DNA of 7,455 nt, taken from contig VFKK01000340.1 of the NCBI GenBank assembly GCA_009885605.1, positions 1-7,455 on the forward strand. Direction: 5' to 3'. A program made the translations under genes and the position numbers. This document shows positions 1-6,992 of the stretch, in pieces (positions within the stretch are counted from its first letter, which is position 1; each line of letters opens with the position of its first letter). The stretch comes from Cyclobacteriaceae bacterium. GTDB lineage: Bacteria; Bacteroidota; Bacteroidia; Cytophagales; Cyclobacteriaceae. The notes below the pieces were generated by a model. The model ran no database searches. It worked only from the letters and a program-made list of their open reading frames with translations, and was not told where the DNA came from.

Positions 1-669
1 AATGGGTTGATTTGGATGGGAGATCGGGAGTTTATGCTCGAGCAAATCGATCAAAAGTTAGAGGAAGGATACCACTGCATTAAAATGAAAATCGGAGCGG
101 TCGATTTTGATCAGGAATTGGAAATGCTTGGATCCATTCGCAGTCGGTTTTCTCCGGAGCAAATCATACTGCGGGTAGATGCCAACGGAGCTTTTTCCAT
201 GAAAGATGTATTACAAAAATTATCAAAACTGGCTGATTTGGGGATTCACAGCATCGAGCAACCGATTCCTGCCGGAAATAGGGAAGCCATGCGCACCCTT
301 TGCAAGGCCCCCCCCCTTCCGATTGCTCTGGATGAAGAACTGATTGGAGTGAAATCAAAGGCTGAATTATTGGATCAAATACAACCCCAATACATCATTT
401 TGAAACCCACTTTGGTTGGAGGAATCTTGGAAACCAGAGAATGGATCAGGCTTGCAGAGGAAAGGGGGATCGGATGGTGGATGACCTCAGCTTTGGAAAG
501 TAATATTGGGTTGAATGCCATCGCCCAACTTACCTCTACTTACAATCCCTCCCTACCTCAAGGATTGGGCACAGGCAAATTGTATCATAACAACCTGGAA
601 TCTCCGCTTGAAATCAAGTCGGGATCAATCAGGTATTCTACTGATAAATCATGGGAAGAGCCTTCTTAA
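1..669 (+). CDS. menC: o-succinylbenzoate synthase, 5'-truncated by window edge
   Basis: This enolase-superfamily enzyme dehydrates SHCHC to o-succinylbenzoate in cytoplasmic menaquinone synthesis. The reading frame is open to base 1, so the true start lies outside the window. What remains is 222 codons, the C-terminal barrel part of a protein usually about 320-370 residues long. Numbered from base 1, the catalytic set is complete: the KMK lysine pair at 28-30, metal ligands D60 (in VDANG), E86 (in EQP) and D111 (in ALDEE), and the second lysine K135 in LKPTLVGG. These correspond to K131/K133, D161, E190, D213 and K235 of E. coli MenC. The KPTLVGG block and the IWMGD segment fit MenC better than the related dipeptide epimerases, though that alternative cannot be fully excluded without the N-terminus. 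A run of nine C lies at 308-316 without breaking the frame. The stop overlaps the convergent lactonase gene by 4 bp. Confidence 0.88.
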   Translation, partial: NGLIWMGDREFMLEQIDQKLEEGYHCIKMKIGAVDFDQELEMLGSIRSRFSPEQIILRVDANGAFSMKDVLQKLSKLADLGIHSIEQPIPAGNREAMRTLCKAPPLPIALDEELIGVKSKAELLDQIQPQYIILKPTLVGGILETREWIRLAEERGIGWWMTSALESNIGLNAIAQLTSTYNPSLPQGLGTGKLYHNNLESPLEIKSGSIRYSTDKSWEEPS

Positions 670-1814
670 TTTGGTAAGGGAAACAAGTAAACAGGCTTAT
701 TTACAGAAACTTTCCAGTCAGTTTGAGTAAGCTTTCCAGATTCTATATCTCTTTTGAAAATCACAACATCATTGCTTGCCTGATGGACTGCAAGCAGATA
801 TTCCCCATCTGCGGTCATGTTGAAGTTCCTCGGCATGATTCCCCCGGAAGATATTTGCTGGATTCTTTCAAATTCTCCTGTTGCCTTCCTACCGAAAACA
901 CTGATGGTATTGGCATCTCCCCGATTGGAGACGTAGCTGAATTTTCCGTCAGGAGAAAAACGAACTTCCGCAGCTCCGACTGCTCCGGTGAAACCATCTG
1001 AAAGAAGAGAAAGTCTCTGTTTTGGTGTGATCACGCCTTTGTCAAAACTCATAATTTCCAATGTCGCAGTCATCTCCTGTACCACCAGAATCTCATTTCC
1101 TTCCGGAGAAAAAACCAAATGTCGAGGCCCGTCTCCGGGGGTTACCGCATATTCCGTTGCCAAAGTGAGGGGTTTTTCCTGCGATGGGTCAAAGCTGTAA
1201 ACATAGATTTTATCGGTTCCTAAGTCGGCAGCCAACAGGTATTTTCCATCCGGACTGAAAACGGTGCTGTGCACATGAGGTTTCTCCTGTCTGGCTTCGT
1301 TGATGCTTTTTCCTTCGTGTTGAATGGTTTGGAGATAGTCAAGTTTATTCTCAGAAGTCACCCTGAAAATACTCAAACTGCCTCCGGTGTAATTGGCCAC
1401 TGTCAGGAAATCCTCCGTGGGAGAAAGCGCCAAATAGCAGGGATGATCTCCATAAGAAGGAACGGTATCGATTGGTGCCAAAGGTTGTCCAGGTTCGGAT
1501 CGATTGAAGACCATCACATTTCCTCCTGTTTTACTCATGTCTTCTTCCAAAGAAAAGACTAAATTCCCCTTGGAATTGGCTACTACAAAGGAAGGATTTT
1601 GAACTCCTGAGGCGATCAGTTTAATCTCGAGTTTGTTTTCCGCAGGAGAAAAAGTTAATTCATTTATTCCCTGGCTGGCCGAGTCTGTGTAAGTGCCAAC
1701 CAAAAAGGAGTAAGTCATTGCGGGTTCGGTCATTTCAGTGGATTCAGTAGTCTTGGATGGACTGCAAGCCCAACTCAAAATCAAGAGTGCAATCAGGAAA
1801 GCGGATTGTTTCAT
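666..1814 (-). CDS. Lactonase-family seven-bladed beta-propeller, secreted (6-phosphogluconolactonase-like)
   Basis: This 382-residue protein belongs to the YbhE/Pgl beta-propeller lactonase family (COG2706). Repeated blade motifs are visible: LVGTYT near 38-43, HPCYLALSP at 124-132, KPHVHSTVFSPDGKYLLAADLG at 178-199 (listed in part as HVHSTVFSPDG), GDGPRHLVFSPEG at 227-239, AAEVRFSPDGKFSYVSNRGD at 281-300 and GGIMPRNF at 324-331. The N-terminus has a short positive start, a hydrophobic stretch at 5-16 and Cys17 followed by a Ser/Thr-rich linker. It is probably a lipoprotein or exported, although LSWAC is not an ideal lipobox. Cytoplasmic relatives hydrolyse 6-phosphogluconolactone; an exported one more likely acts on another lactone or sugar substrate, so no gene symbol is given. 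The ATG at 1812-1814 is chosen because the signal peptide starts there. It is transcribed divergently from ppc, and its stop shares TTAA with menC. Confidence 0.85.
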   Translation of the reverse strand: MKQSAFLIALLILSWACSPSKTTESTEMTEPAMTYSFLVGTYTDSASQGINELTFSPAENKLEIKLIASGVQNPSFVVANSKGNLVFSLEEDMSKTGGNVMVFNRSEPGQPLAPIDTVPSYGDHPCYLALSPTEDFLTVANYTGGSLSIFRVTSENKLDYLQTIQHEGKSINEARQEKPHVHSTVFSPDGKYLLAADLGTDKIYVYSFDPSQEKPLTLATEYAVTPGDGPRHLVFSPEGNEILVVQEMTATLEIMSFDKGVITPKQRLSLLSDGFTGAVGAAEVRFSPDGKFSYVSNRGDANTISVFGRKATGEFERIQQISSGGIMPRNFNMTADGEYLLAVHQASNDVVIFKRDIESGKLTQTDWKVSVNKPVYLFPLPN

Positions 1815-1986
1815 GCCGGAAATATATTAAAAAATCCGGTTGTTTATTTTTGCTTTTATTTCGAAAAAAGCTTCTAAATACTACAGAAAAATAAATGAAA
1901 TGGATATTTCATTACTGAAAAGGTAAATTTAATTTCATTTTTTAGAAAAATTACTAATTTGCTTAGCCATTAAACCAGACCCTGGG
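1815..1986. promoter_or_regulatory. Divergent intergenic region between lactonase gene and ppc
   Basis: This 172-bp AT-rich spacer must hold the promoters of both divergent genes. An inverted repeat with perfect 8-bp arms and a 4-base spacer (AATGAAAT/ATTTCATT, 1894-1913) sits near the middle and could be an operator or chance. On the + strand, TAATTTG at 1955-1961 resembles the Bacteroidota -7 element TAnnTTTG but is one base short, and I see no matching TTG about 19 bases upstream. On the - strand, TATATTTC (1819-1826) resembles it too, but lies almost on the lactonase start codon. Neither promoter is assigned firmly. Confidence 0.35.
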
Positions 1987-4521
1987 ATGTTCAAAACCTA
2001 TGACACTGAAGTCGCAAAGCGATTTACTATTTACAACAGTTTATTTTTAGACTTACCCTTCGATGATATTTATCGGACGGGAACCTTGCTTCCAATCCTT
2101 GGAACGGCTTGCCAAGAGGGTTTTCAGTCCGGATTGACTCCAAGAGAAATTATTGCGGGTTTTTTCGAGGAAATGTTTCCTACAGCTACCGAGAAGGAGC
2201 AATCCGATTTGCTCTTTCAAATGATTCAATACATAGAGCGTCAGGTCGTTTTATTTGATTCTATTGAAGATGCAGCCTATGAGAAAATTAATGATTTGAC
2301 TGGAAAGGGTTCTGTTAAAGCCCTGATAAATAGAGTTGACAACGATCACAAGCGAGAAGAATTGATCAACAAACTAAAGACGTTTTCAATTAGATTGACG
2401 CTGACTGCCCACCCGACCCAATTTTATCCCGGAACTGTCCTTGGTATCATCACGGATCTGGAACATGCTATCCGGAATAATGATTTAGGAAACATCAATT
2501 CCTTACTTCAACAACTGGGTAAAACCGGATTTATTAACCGGGAAAAGCCGACCCCTTATGATGAAGCGGTAAGTTTGGTTTGGTTCCTCGAGAATGTATT
2601 CTATCAAAGCATATCGGATATTATGATTCGGATGCTGAATACCCTGAACCTCCCTCTGCACGAATGGGAGAATCCGGGACTGTTGAAAATCGGATTCTGG
2701 CCCGGAGGAGATCGGGATGGCAATCCATTTGTAACCCATGAGACAACTTTATTGGTTTCGGAGCGAATGAAAAAATGGGTGTTGAGATGCTACTATCGCG
2801 ACATGCGAAAGATCCGAAGAAGGCTCACATTCAAGTATGTGGAGCAATTGATTTTAAAAGTTGAAAGAGGGATTTATTCAACTCTTTTTGAAAATAAGGT
2901 AGTGTATAAAACCTCTGAGGAATTGATAGCCGATTTGCTTTTAGCGCGGGAAGCCCTGATCAATCATCATGAAGGTTTGTTTTTAGATTTATTAGATCAG
3001 TTCATTCTTAAAGTGAAGATCTTTGGATTTCATTTTGCCTATATGGATGTTCGACAGGACAGCCGAAAGCATGATGATCTTTGGGAGGAAGTTTTCAAAA
3101 TAAATGGGATCAAGCTTGGGGAGACCGAAGCTGAACAGATCAAACAGATTCTTTCCACCTCCAGCTTACCGGATTTGACCAAGTTTGAAGATGCTTTTAA
3201 TCGGGAGATGCTTCAGACTTTCTCCGTAATTGAGGAAGTTCAAAAAAGCAATGGTGAGGATGCTTTGAACAGATACATTATTTCAAACTGCCAGTCTGCC
3301 AGACATTTGCTGGAAGTTTACCAAATGGCGAAACTCACGCTGGGAGCGGGTAAAATAAGCATGCCGCTGGATATTGTACCTCTTTTTGAGACGATTGATG
3401 ACCTTGCGAAGGCGCCGGGAATCATGTCAGGACTGTACAATTTACCGGAGTATAAAGCTCATTTGGCTGATAGAAAAGGTAAGCAAACGATTATGCTGGG
3501 CTTTTCGGATGGTACTAAGGATGGAGGTTATTTAAAAGCAAACTGGTCCATCTTGCGAGCAAAAGAGGAACTCACAAAGGTTTCAAGAGAAAATGGAATT
3601 GAAGTCGTGTTCTTCGACGGTCGGGGAGGACCCCCTGCCAGAGGTGGCGGTAATATGCATAATTTCTACGCTTCTCTCGGAGAGCGAGTTGAGAATTCAG
3701 AGATCCAGGTTACTATCCAGGGACAAACGATCTCTGCCAATTATGGAAAGCAGGCTTCCTGTACTTATAACTTCGAGCAATTACTTAGTGCCGGAATGGA
3801 GAATCACCTCTATCCGGACGCTGAAAAGAATCTGACTGATGTGCAACGCGACCTGATTCAGGAATTGGCAGATCAATCTTACCAAGCCTATAAAACCTTT
3901 AAAAGTCACCCGAAATTTGTTCCTTATCTCGAGCATGTGACTCCTTTGAAATATTTTGGACTGACCAATATCGGCTCCCGACCGCTGAAAAGAGGGAAGG
4001 ATGAAGGGTTGAAATTTGAAGATCTGAGAGCGATTCCATTTGTGGGTTCATGGGCTCAGATGAAGCAAAATATTCCCGGTTTCTATGGAGTGGGTACAGC
4101 TATATCCGCTTTGGAAAAAGAGGGAAAATTGGGAGAGTTGAAAACCCTGTATGAAAAGAATCTCTTTTTTCGAACCTTGCTTGGCAATTCCATGCAATCG
4201 CTGAAAAAGTGCTTTTATCCAGCAACAGCCTATCTGAAAGAGGATAAAACCTACGGTGAGTTTTGGGAGATAATGTATCAGGAATACCTTCAGTCCATCG
4301 AGAAACTTAAAGAGGTGTCTGGCATGACCGAATTGATGGGAGATAACCAGGTGATCAGGACCTCCATTGCGATCCGTGAGAGAATCGTACTTCCGCTGAT
4401 TACGATTCAGCAATACGCCATTCAGACGATGCTGGAAACAGGGAAATCCTCTGAAAACCTGCATAAACTCATCCTCAGGAGCATGTTTGGAATTATCAAT
4501 GCCGCAAGAAACGCGGCATAA
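1987..4521 (+). CDS. ppc: Phosphoenolpyruvate carboxylase
   Basis: This cytoplasmic enzyme carboxylates PEP with bicarbonate to oxaloacetate, refilling the TCA cycle. The protein is 844 residues, against 883 in E. coli, and is intact. Visible motifs are LTAHPTQ at 139-145 (H142 matches catalytic His138 of E. coli), GFWPGGDRDGNPF around 236-248, LGFSDGTKDGG at 504-514 (K511 matches K546), and FFDGRGGPPARGGGN at 542-556 (R546 and R552 match R581 and R587). R797 in SIAIRER matches aspartate-inhibitor ligand R832, and the tail ends RNAA, with N842 matching N881. Departures from the textbook enzyme are Q for E after HPT, D544 where E. coli has His579, and RNAA instead of (R/Q)NTG. I believe these are lineage features of the divergent Bacteroidota form, not damage. 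The ATG at 1987 gives the N-terminus expected for the family; no strong ribosome binding site is visible. The gene appears monocistronic and is closed by a terminator three bases after its stop. Confidence 0.96.
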   Translation: MFKTYDTEVAKRFTIYNSLFLDLPFDDIYRTGTLLPILGTACQEGFQSGLTPREIIAGFFEEMFPTATEKEQSDLLFQMIQYIERQVVLFDSIEDAAYEKINDLTGKGSVKALINRVDNDHKREELINKLKTFSIRLTLTAHPTQFYPGTVLGIITDLEHAIRNNDLGNINSLLQQLGKTGFINREKPTPYDEAVSLVWFLENVFYQSISDIMIRMLNTLNLPLHEWENPGLLKIGFWPGGDRDGNPFVTHETTLLVSERMKKWVLRCYYRDMRKIRRRLTFKYVEQLILKVERGIYSTLFENKVVYKTSEELIADLLLAREALINHHEGLFLDLLDQFILKVKIFGFHFAYMDVRQDSRKHDDLWEEVFKINGIKLGETEAEQIKQILSTSSLPDLTKFEDAFNREMLQTFSVIEEVQKSNGEDALNRYIISNCQSARHLLEVYQMAKLTLGAGKISMPLDIVPLFETIDDLAKAPGIMSGLYNLPEYKAHLADRKGKQTIMLGFSDGTKDGGYLKANWSILRAKEELTKVSRENGIEVVFFDGRGGPPARGGGNMHNFYASLGERVENSEIQVTIQGQTISANYGKQASCTYNFEQLLSAGMENHLYPDAEKNLTDVQRDLIQELADQSYQAYKTFKSHPKFVPYLEHVTPLKYFGLTNIGSRPLKRGKDEGLKFEDLRAIPFVGSWAQMKQNIPGFYGVGTAISALEKEGKLGELKTLYEKNLFFRTLLGNSMQSLKKCFYPATAYLKEDKTYGEFWEIMYQEYLQSIEKLKEVSGMTELMGDNQVIRTSIAIRERIVLPLITIQQYAIQTMLETGKSSENLHKLILRSMFGIINAARNAA

Positions 4522-4523
4522 AT

Positions 4524-4556
4524 GTAAAAAGCCCCGATTTTTTCGGGGCTTTTTAC
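4524..4556 (+). terminator. Strong bidirectional Rho-independent terminator after ppc
   Basis: A perfect 14-bp stem, GTAAAAAGCCCCGA paired with TCGGGGCTTTTTAC, encloses a five-T loop. The GC core is flanked by A5 on the left and T5 on the right, so it can end transcription on both strands. It lies directly after the ppc stop codon. It also faces - strand transcription arriving from the BamA-like gene, about 130 bp away, and from the small remnant frame at 4573-4650. Confidence 0.93.
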
Positions 4557-4572
4557 TTTACATGCTTGAAGA

Positions 4573-4650
4573 TTATTTTTTAATGATCAACCCGTCTTTG
4601 ATCAACTGATCCACCATAGTTTGAGCAAATACATGAGCAATAGCTAGCAG
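4573..4650 (-). pseudogene. Probable C-terminal remnant of a lost gene
   Basis: On the - strand this reads 25 sense codons, LLAIAHVFAQTMVDQLIKDGL then IIKK, before TAA, and is closed upstream by another TAA at 4651-4653. The composition (an amphipathic helix ending in a charged tail) looks like the end of a real protein. There is no suitable start: the only in-frame ATG (4615-4617) would leave 14 residues. The stop is followed after 16 bp by the bidirectional terminator, where a gene convergent with ppc should end. I infer a deleted gene whose tail survives. The family is not recognised, and chance coding is possible for so short a stretch. Confidence 0.3.
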
Positions 4651-4684
4651 TTAATTGAAATCAATCCTTGAATTAAGTCAAGAA

Positions 4685-5884
4685 TTAAAAAGACTCGTTT
4701 ACATTCAAATAAAAACCCGAATTTCCTTTTTGTCCGAAAGCATAATCTGCAGCAATAGTCGTTCGGTTTTCTTTATTGATCATTACTCTGAAACCAACTC
4801 CATACCCTGGATTTACCTGCTCCATGATTTTTTCGCCGGTTGTTTTGCTGTTGAAACTTGCAGCGTTTACAAAAACAGTTCCTCCGAATGTTTCCTTTTT
4901 TCTCTGAAGCGGAAATCGGTATTCAGCTTCGGAGTAGACCATGCTTTCTCCCCGGAATCTGCCCTGAGCATATCCTCTTCCTGTGCGACCAAACATATCC
5001 CAGCCGATTGAAGGCAGATTCATATAGGGGACATCTCCGGAAACTACAAAATTACCAAAACCCCAAACTGCGATCAGATGCCTCTTGCGGGTTTCACTCA
5101 TGTTGAAGTAATGACGGTAATCTAAAAGCAGGGTGGAGGAACTTTGGTCCGAGCCGAGGAAAGTTGGATTGATTTTGTACGAAACGAGTGCAAAGTTTTT
5201 CTCATAGGGAGAAACTGCAATGTCACGGTTTTCCATCAGGGCATTAAGAGTGATGCCCGAAAGGGTGTATTTCTCCAGGTCAAAACCTTTTTCAAGGTTG
5301 TACACATCATGGGAGAAAGCCAAATCCGGATCAATTTCATCTTGGATGAAACTTTCAACTTTGGAATGAATATCCAAATGATAGCCTATTCCGAGATAAA
5401 ACTTAGAATCACCAATTCGCCTTAGGACCGTCTCATAAAACCGGACCAGATTAAAGTCCATTTGTTGCTCGCCCCAAAGAACTCCGGATTGATTGGGATT
5501 CTCTGACCACTCATTTGGAGTACTGCTTCCCAGTCCGTAGGTCGGCTGCGAGGTGATGAAATATCTCCAATCTCCCACCAGAATCCACTTATTCTCATCC
5601 AGGAAAATATTACTTCTTGAACTGAAGATCCATTGCTTTTTGGTCGTGTAGAGGAAGTTTCCCACGAAGTTGGAGAGCTTGGTGTTTGCCGGATTTCCCA
5701 TGTACCAAGTAGCGGAAGGTGCCAAACCAAAAAGCCAGCCATTGGCAGGATTTGAACCGATTGCCGGTAGAGGGACGAATTTGAACTTGTTGATTTTATT
5801 TGATTTGTAGATGGCAGAGTCCTGAGCCTGTAGCCTAAAAAAAGTAACCAAAATAAAGAAGAACAAGAGGAAGATTGATCTCAT
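4685..5884 (-). CDS. BamA/TamA-family (D15 surface antigen) outer-membrane beta-barrel, no POTRA domains
   Basis: This 399-residue protein is predicted to form a 16-stranded Omp85-type barrel in the outer membrane. Residues 1-20 are a signal peptide with a very hydrophobic core and an LQA cleavage site before QDS. Family landmarks are FVPLPAIGSNPANGW at about 36-50, LMENRDIAVSPYEKN at 216-230, the loop-6 type motif RGYAQGRFRG at 303-312 followed by EYRFPL at 321-326, the penultimate-strand pattern GYGVGFRV at 360-367, DYAFG at 380-384, and a C-terminal Phe, the usual barrel-assembly signal. There is no room for POTRA repeats, so this is not BamA itself but one of the short barrel-only relatives common in Bacteroidota, of unknown substrate. 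The ATG at 5882-5884 is set by the signal peptide. The gene appears monocistronic; decayed barrel genes lie upstream on the same strand behind a terminator. Confidence 0.87.
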   Translation of the reverse strand: MRSIFLLFFFILVTFFRLQAQDSAIYKSNKINKFKFVPLPAIGSNPANGWLFGLAPSATWYMGNPANTKLSNFVGNFLYTTKKQWIFSSRSNIFLDENKWILVGDWRYFITSQPTYGLGSSTPNEWSENPNQSGVLWGEQQMDFNLVRFYETVLRRIGDSKFYLGIGYHLDIHSKVESFIQDEIDPDLAFSHDVYNLEKGFDLEKYTLSGITLNALMENRDIAVSPYEKNFALVSYKINPTFLGSDQSSSTLLLDYRHYFNMSETRKRHLIAVWGFGNFVVSGDVPYMNLPSIGWDMFGRTGRGYAQGRFRGESMVYSEAEYRFPLQRKKETFGGTVFVNAASFNSKTTGEKIMEQVNPGYGVGFRVMINKENRTTIAADYAFGQKGNSGFYLNVNESF

Positions 5885-5969
5885 AGTAAAAGGTTTTAAT
5901 CAGTAAATGAGGTGGGTTAATTATTAGATGAATATAAAAAAGCGACCGGAATAATGATTGGTAAAATTC

Positions 5970-6000
5970 AATAATTCCCAAAATAGATTTGGGAATTATT
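5970..6000. repeat. Perfect 13-bp inverted repeat (hairpin)
   Basis: AATAATTCCCAAA pairs perfectly with TTTGGGAATTATT around a five-base loop (5983-5987). Neither strand has a clean T-run directly after the stem, so it is at best a weak terminator. It lies 85 bp upstream of the BamA-like gene's start and 12 bp from the next hairpin. It could be a regulatory or messenger-end structure. Confidence 0.6.
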
Positions 6001-6011
6001 CTGGAATCTAT

Positions 6012-6050
6012 AAATAATAAAAAATCAGGAGCCTTTTCAAACTCCTGATT
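6012..6050 (-). terminator. Rho-independent terminator of the decayed barrel genes
   Basis: Read on the - strand, AATCAGGAG and CTCCTGATT form a 9-bp stem around a 10-base loop, followed by a T-rich tract (TTTTTTATTATTTAT, which shares its first Ts with the stem). The stem begins 21 bases after the original TAG stop (6072-6074) of the downstream pseudogene. That supports the view that the ancestral gene ended at 6072 and not at the premature TAA at 6129. Confidence 0.75.
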
Positions 6051-6071
6051 GAAACCTAATTTTTCATATAA

Positions 6072-6456
6072 CTAGCGTGGGATTTTTACACCGATTCCCC
6101 CTTCAAAACCAAACTGATACATAGTGGATTAAGTAGATATACCTGCACCGGCTCCTCCTGTACCAAAGTAAAGTCCACCACCCACAGATTGGACTGCAGA
6201 CATTAAATTAGCCTGAACTCGAATGGCAACATTATCGGAAACCCAAAAATTTGATCCGCCTCTGATTGCCCAAGAGAATTTTGTTCCACCCTGACTATTT
6301 CCATTATCAGGATTTTCGATAGAATAAATGCCCATTCCAATTCCGGCTCCGATGAAAGGTTCAACGGTTTCATTTACTTGAATGTAATTGGTTCCGTTCA
6401 ACATAATCCAGTTCATTGCAACATCAAATGTTGTTTTTGAAGGGCATGCTTTTAAT
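6072..6456 (-). pseudogene. Outer-membrane beta-barrel gene remnant: 5' half missing, premature TAA
   Basis: The readable frame gives TTFDVAMNWIML, then VEPFIGAGIGMGIYS, WAIRGGSNFWVSDNVAIRVQ and GGGLYFGTGGAGAGIST, a pattern of alternating strands typical of small porin-like barrel proteins. It stops at TAA (6129-6131). The very same frame then continues STMYQFGFEGGIGVKIPR to TAG at 6072-6074, which is a good final barrel strand. From memory, intact relatives read ...GAGISTYS... here, so a Tyr codon (TAC/TAT) changed to TAA in one base. Upstream, the frame stays open to 6539, but those codons overlap the neighbour's C-terminus in another phase. No signal peptide or first strands exist, so the 5' half is deleted. 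Transcription from upstream would end at the hairpin at 6012-6050. A functional short protein starting internally is very unlikely. Confidence 0.75.
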
Positions 6457-6992
6457 TCATTTTTTTTTCCAAAGTAATTTATAAAAGGCGATTCCAAAAG
6501 TCCAGGCATCGTAAACTTCCTGTTTGTTTTCGCAGGCAAGATTCAAAACGATTTCAAATTTTTCTATGATTTCGGAGCTGTATTCTGTTCCCAGTTTGAC
6601 CAGAAAGAGATAATCAATTTTCTCAAATTCATAACTTGGGCCGGCATAGAAAGACCAATGTCTCAATGCGTGGTAATGAAGCACCCCGGTAAATGCGACT
6701 GGATAAGGTTTCACTAAAACCATTCCTTCATGTTCTATTTTAAAACTCTGAAGTTTTATATCTCCCTGTAGTGCAACAGACCATTTTGGATGAAAGAAAT
6801 AATCCACATCAAATCCTCATGTAGGAATGATAGCTTCTTTTTTGTCACCAATGGTACTTTGTGGTAGGGGGAATTGGCCTTCATAATCGCTCCTCTGATC
6901 TTTGGTTGGTGTTCCTTTGACTCTTTCTACTAAGCATGCACTGCTGAAAAAAGTGAAACCAATAACACCGAAATGAGAACAAGTGTTTTCAT
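6457..6992 (-). pseudogene. Outer-membrane beta-barrel gene with frameshift and in-frame TGA
   Basis: The ATG at 6990-6992 opens a clear signal peptide (MKTLVLISVLLVSLFSAVHA, 20 residues, VHA cleavage site), which hits two consecutive TAGs at 6927-6932. Another frame, open across this point, reads CLVERVKGTPTKDQRSDYEG, then IGDKKEAIIPT, a TGA at 6817-6819, and GFDVDYFFHPKWSVALQGDI. It continues through YHALRHWSFYAGPSYEFEK to YDAWTFGIAFYKLLWKKK and a TGA at 6457-6459. The barrel resembles a Bacteroidota family, known to me from memory, with IVPTWG before the first long strand and a YDxWT-type last strand. A single transition at 6817 (TGG to TGA) explains the nonsense codon; one indel plus perhaps a deletion after the signal peptide explains the shift. 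A GTG start at 6805-6807 would give 116 residues with no export signal, so I do not accept it. The reconstructed length is about 178 residues. Confidence 0.75.

Noticed and set aside
1955..1961. TAATTTG as a firm ppc promoter -7 element
   Set aside because: It is one base shorter than TAnnTTTG and lacks a TTG at the expected distance, so it is mentioned only as a weak candidate.
4048..4464. 138-codon - strand frame inside ppc
   Set aside because: Antisense shadow of a strongly conserved enzyme, with no domain or start signal of its own.
4584..4611. Short direct repeats of TGATCAA
   Set aside because: Only two 7-base copies plus a partial one, explained by Leu-Ile codons in the remnant frame.
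5422..5742. 106-codon - strand frame inside the BamA-like gene
   Set aside because: Alternate-frame shadow; the 399-residue frame has the signal peptide and family motifs.
6129..6539. 136-codon - strand frame as an intact gene
   Set aside because: Its first 27 codons are out-of-phase sequence over the neighbour's C-terminus, it has no signal peptide, and its stop interrupts a barrel that continues in frame.
6457..6807. 116-codon - strand frame from GTG as an intact gene
   Set aside because: The barrel sequence continues upstream of GTG through a TGA, and the true signal peptide is at 6933-6992 in another frame.
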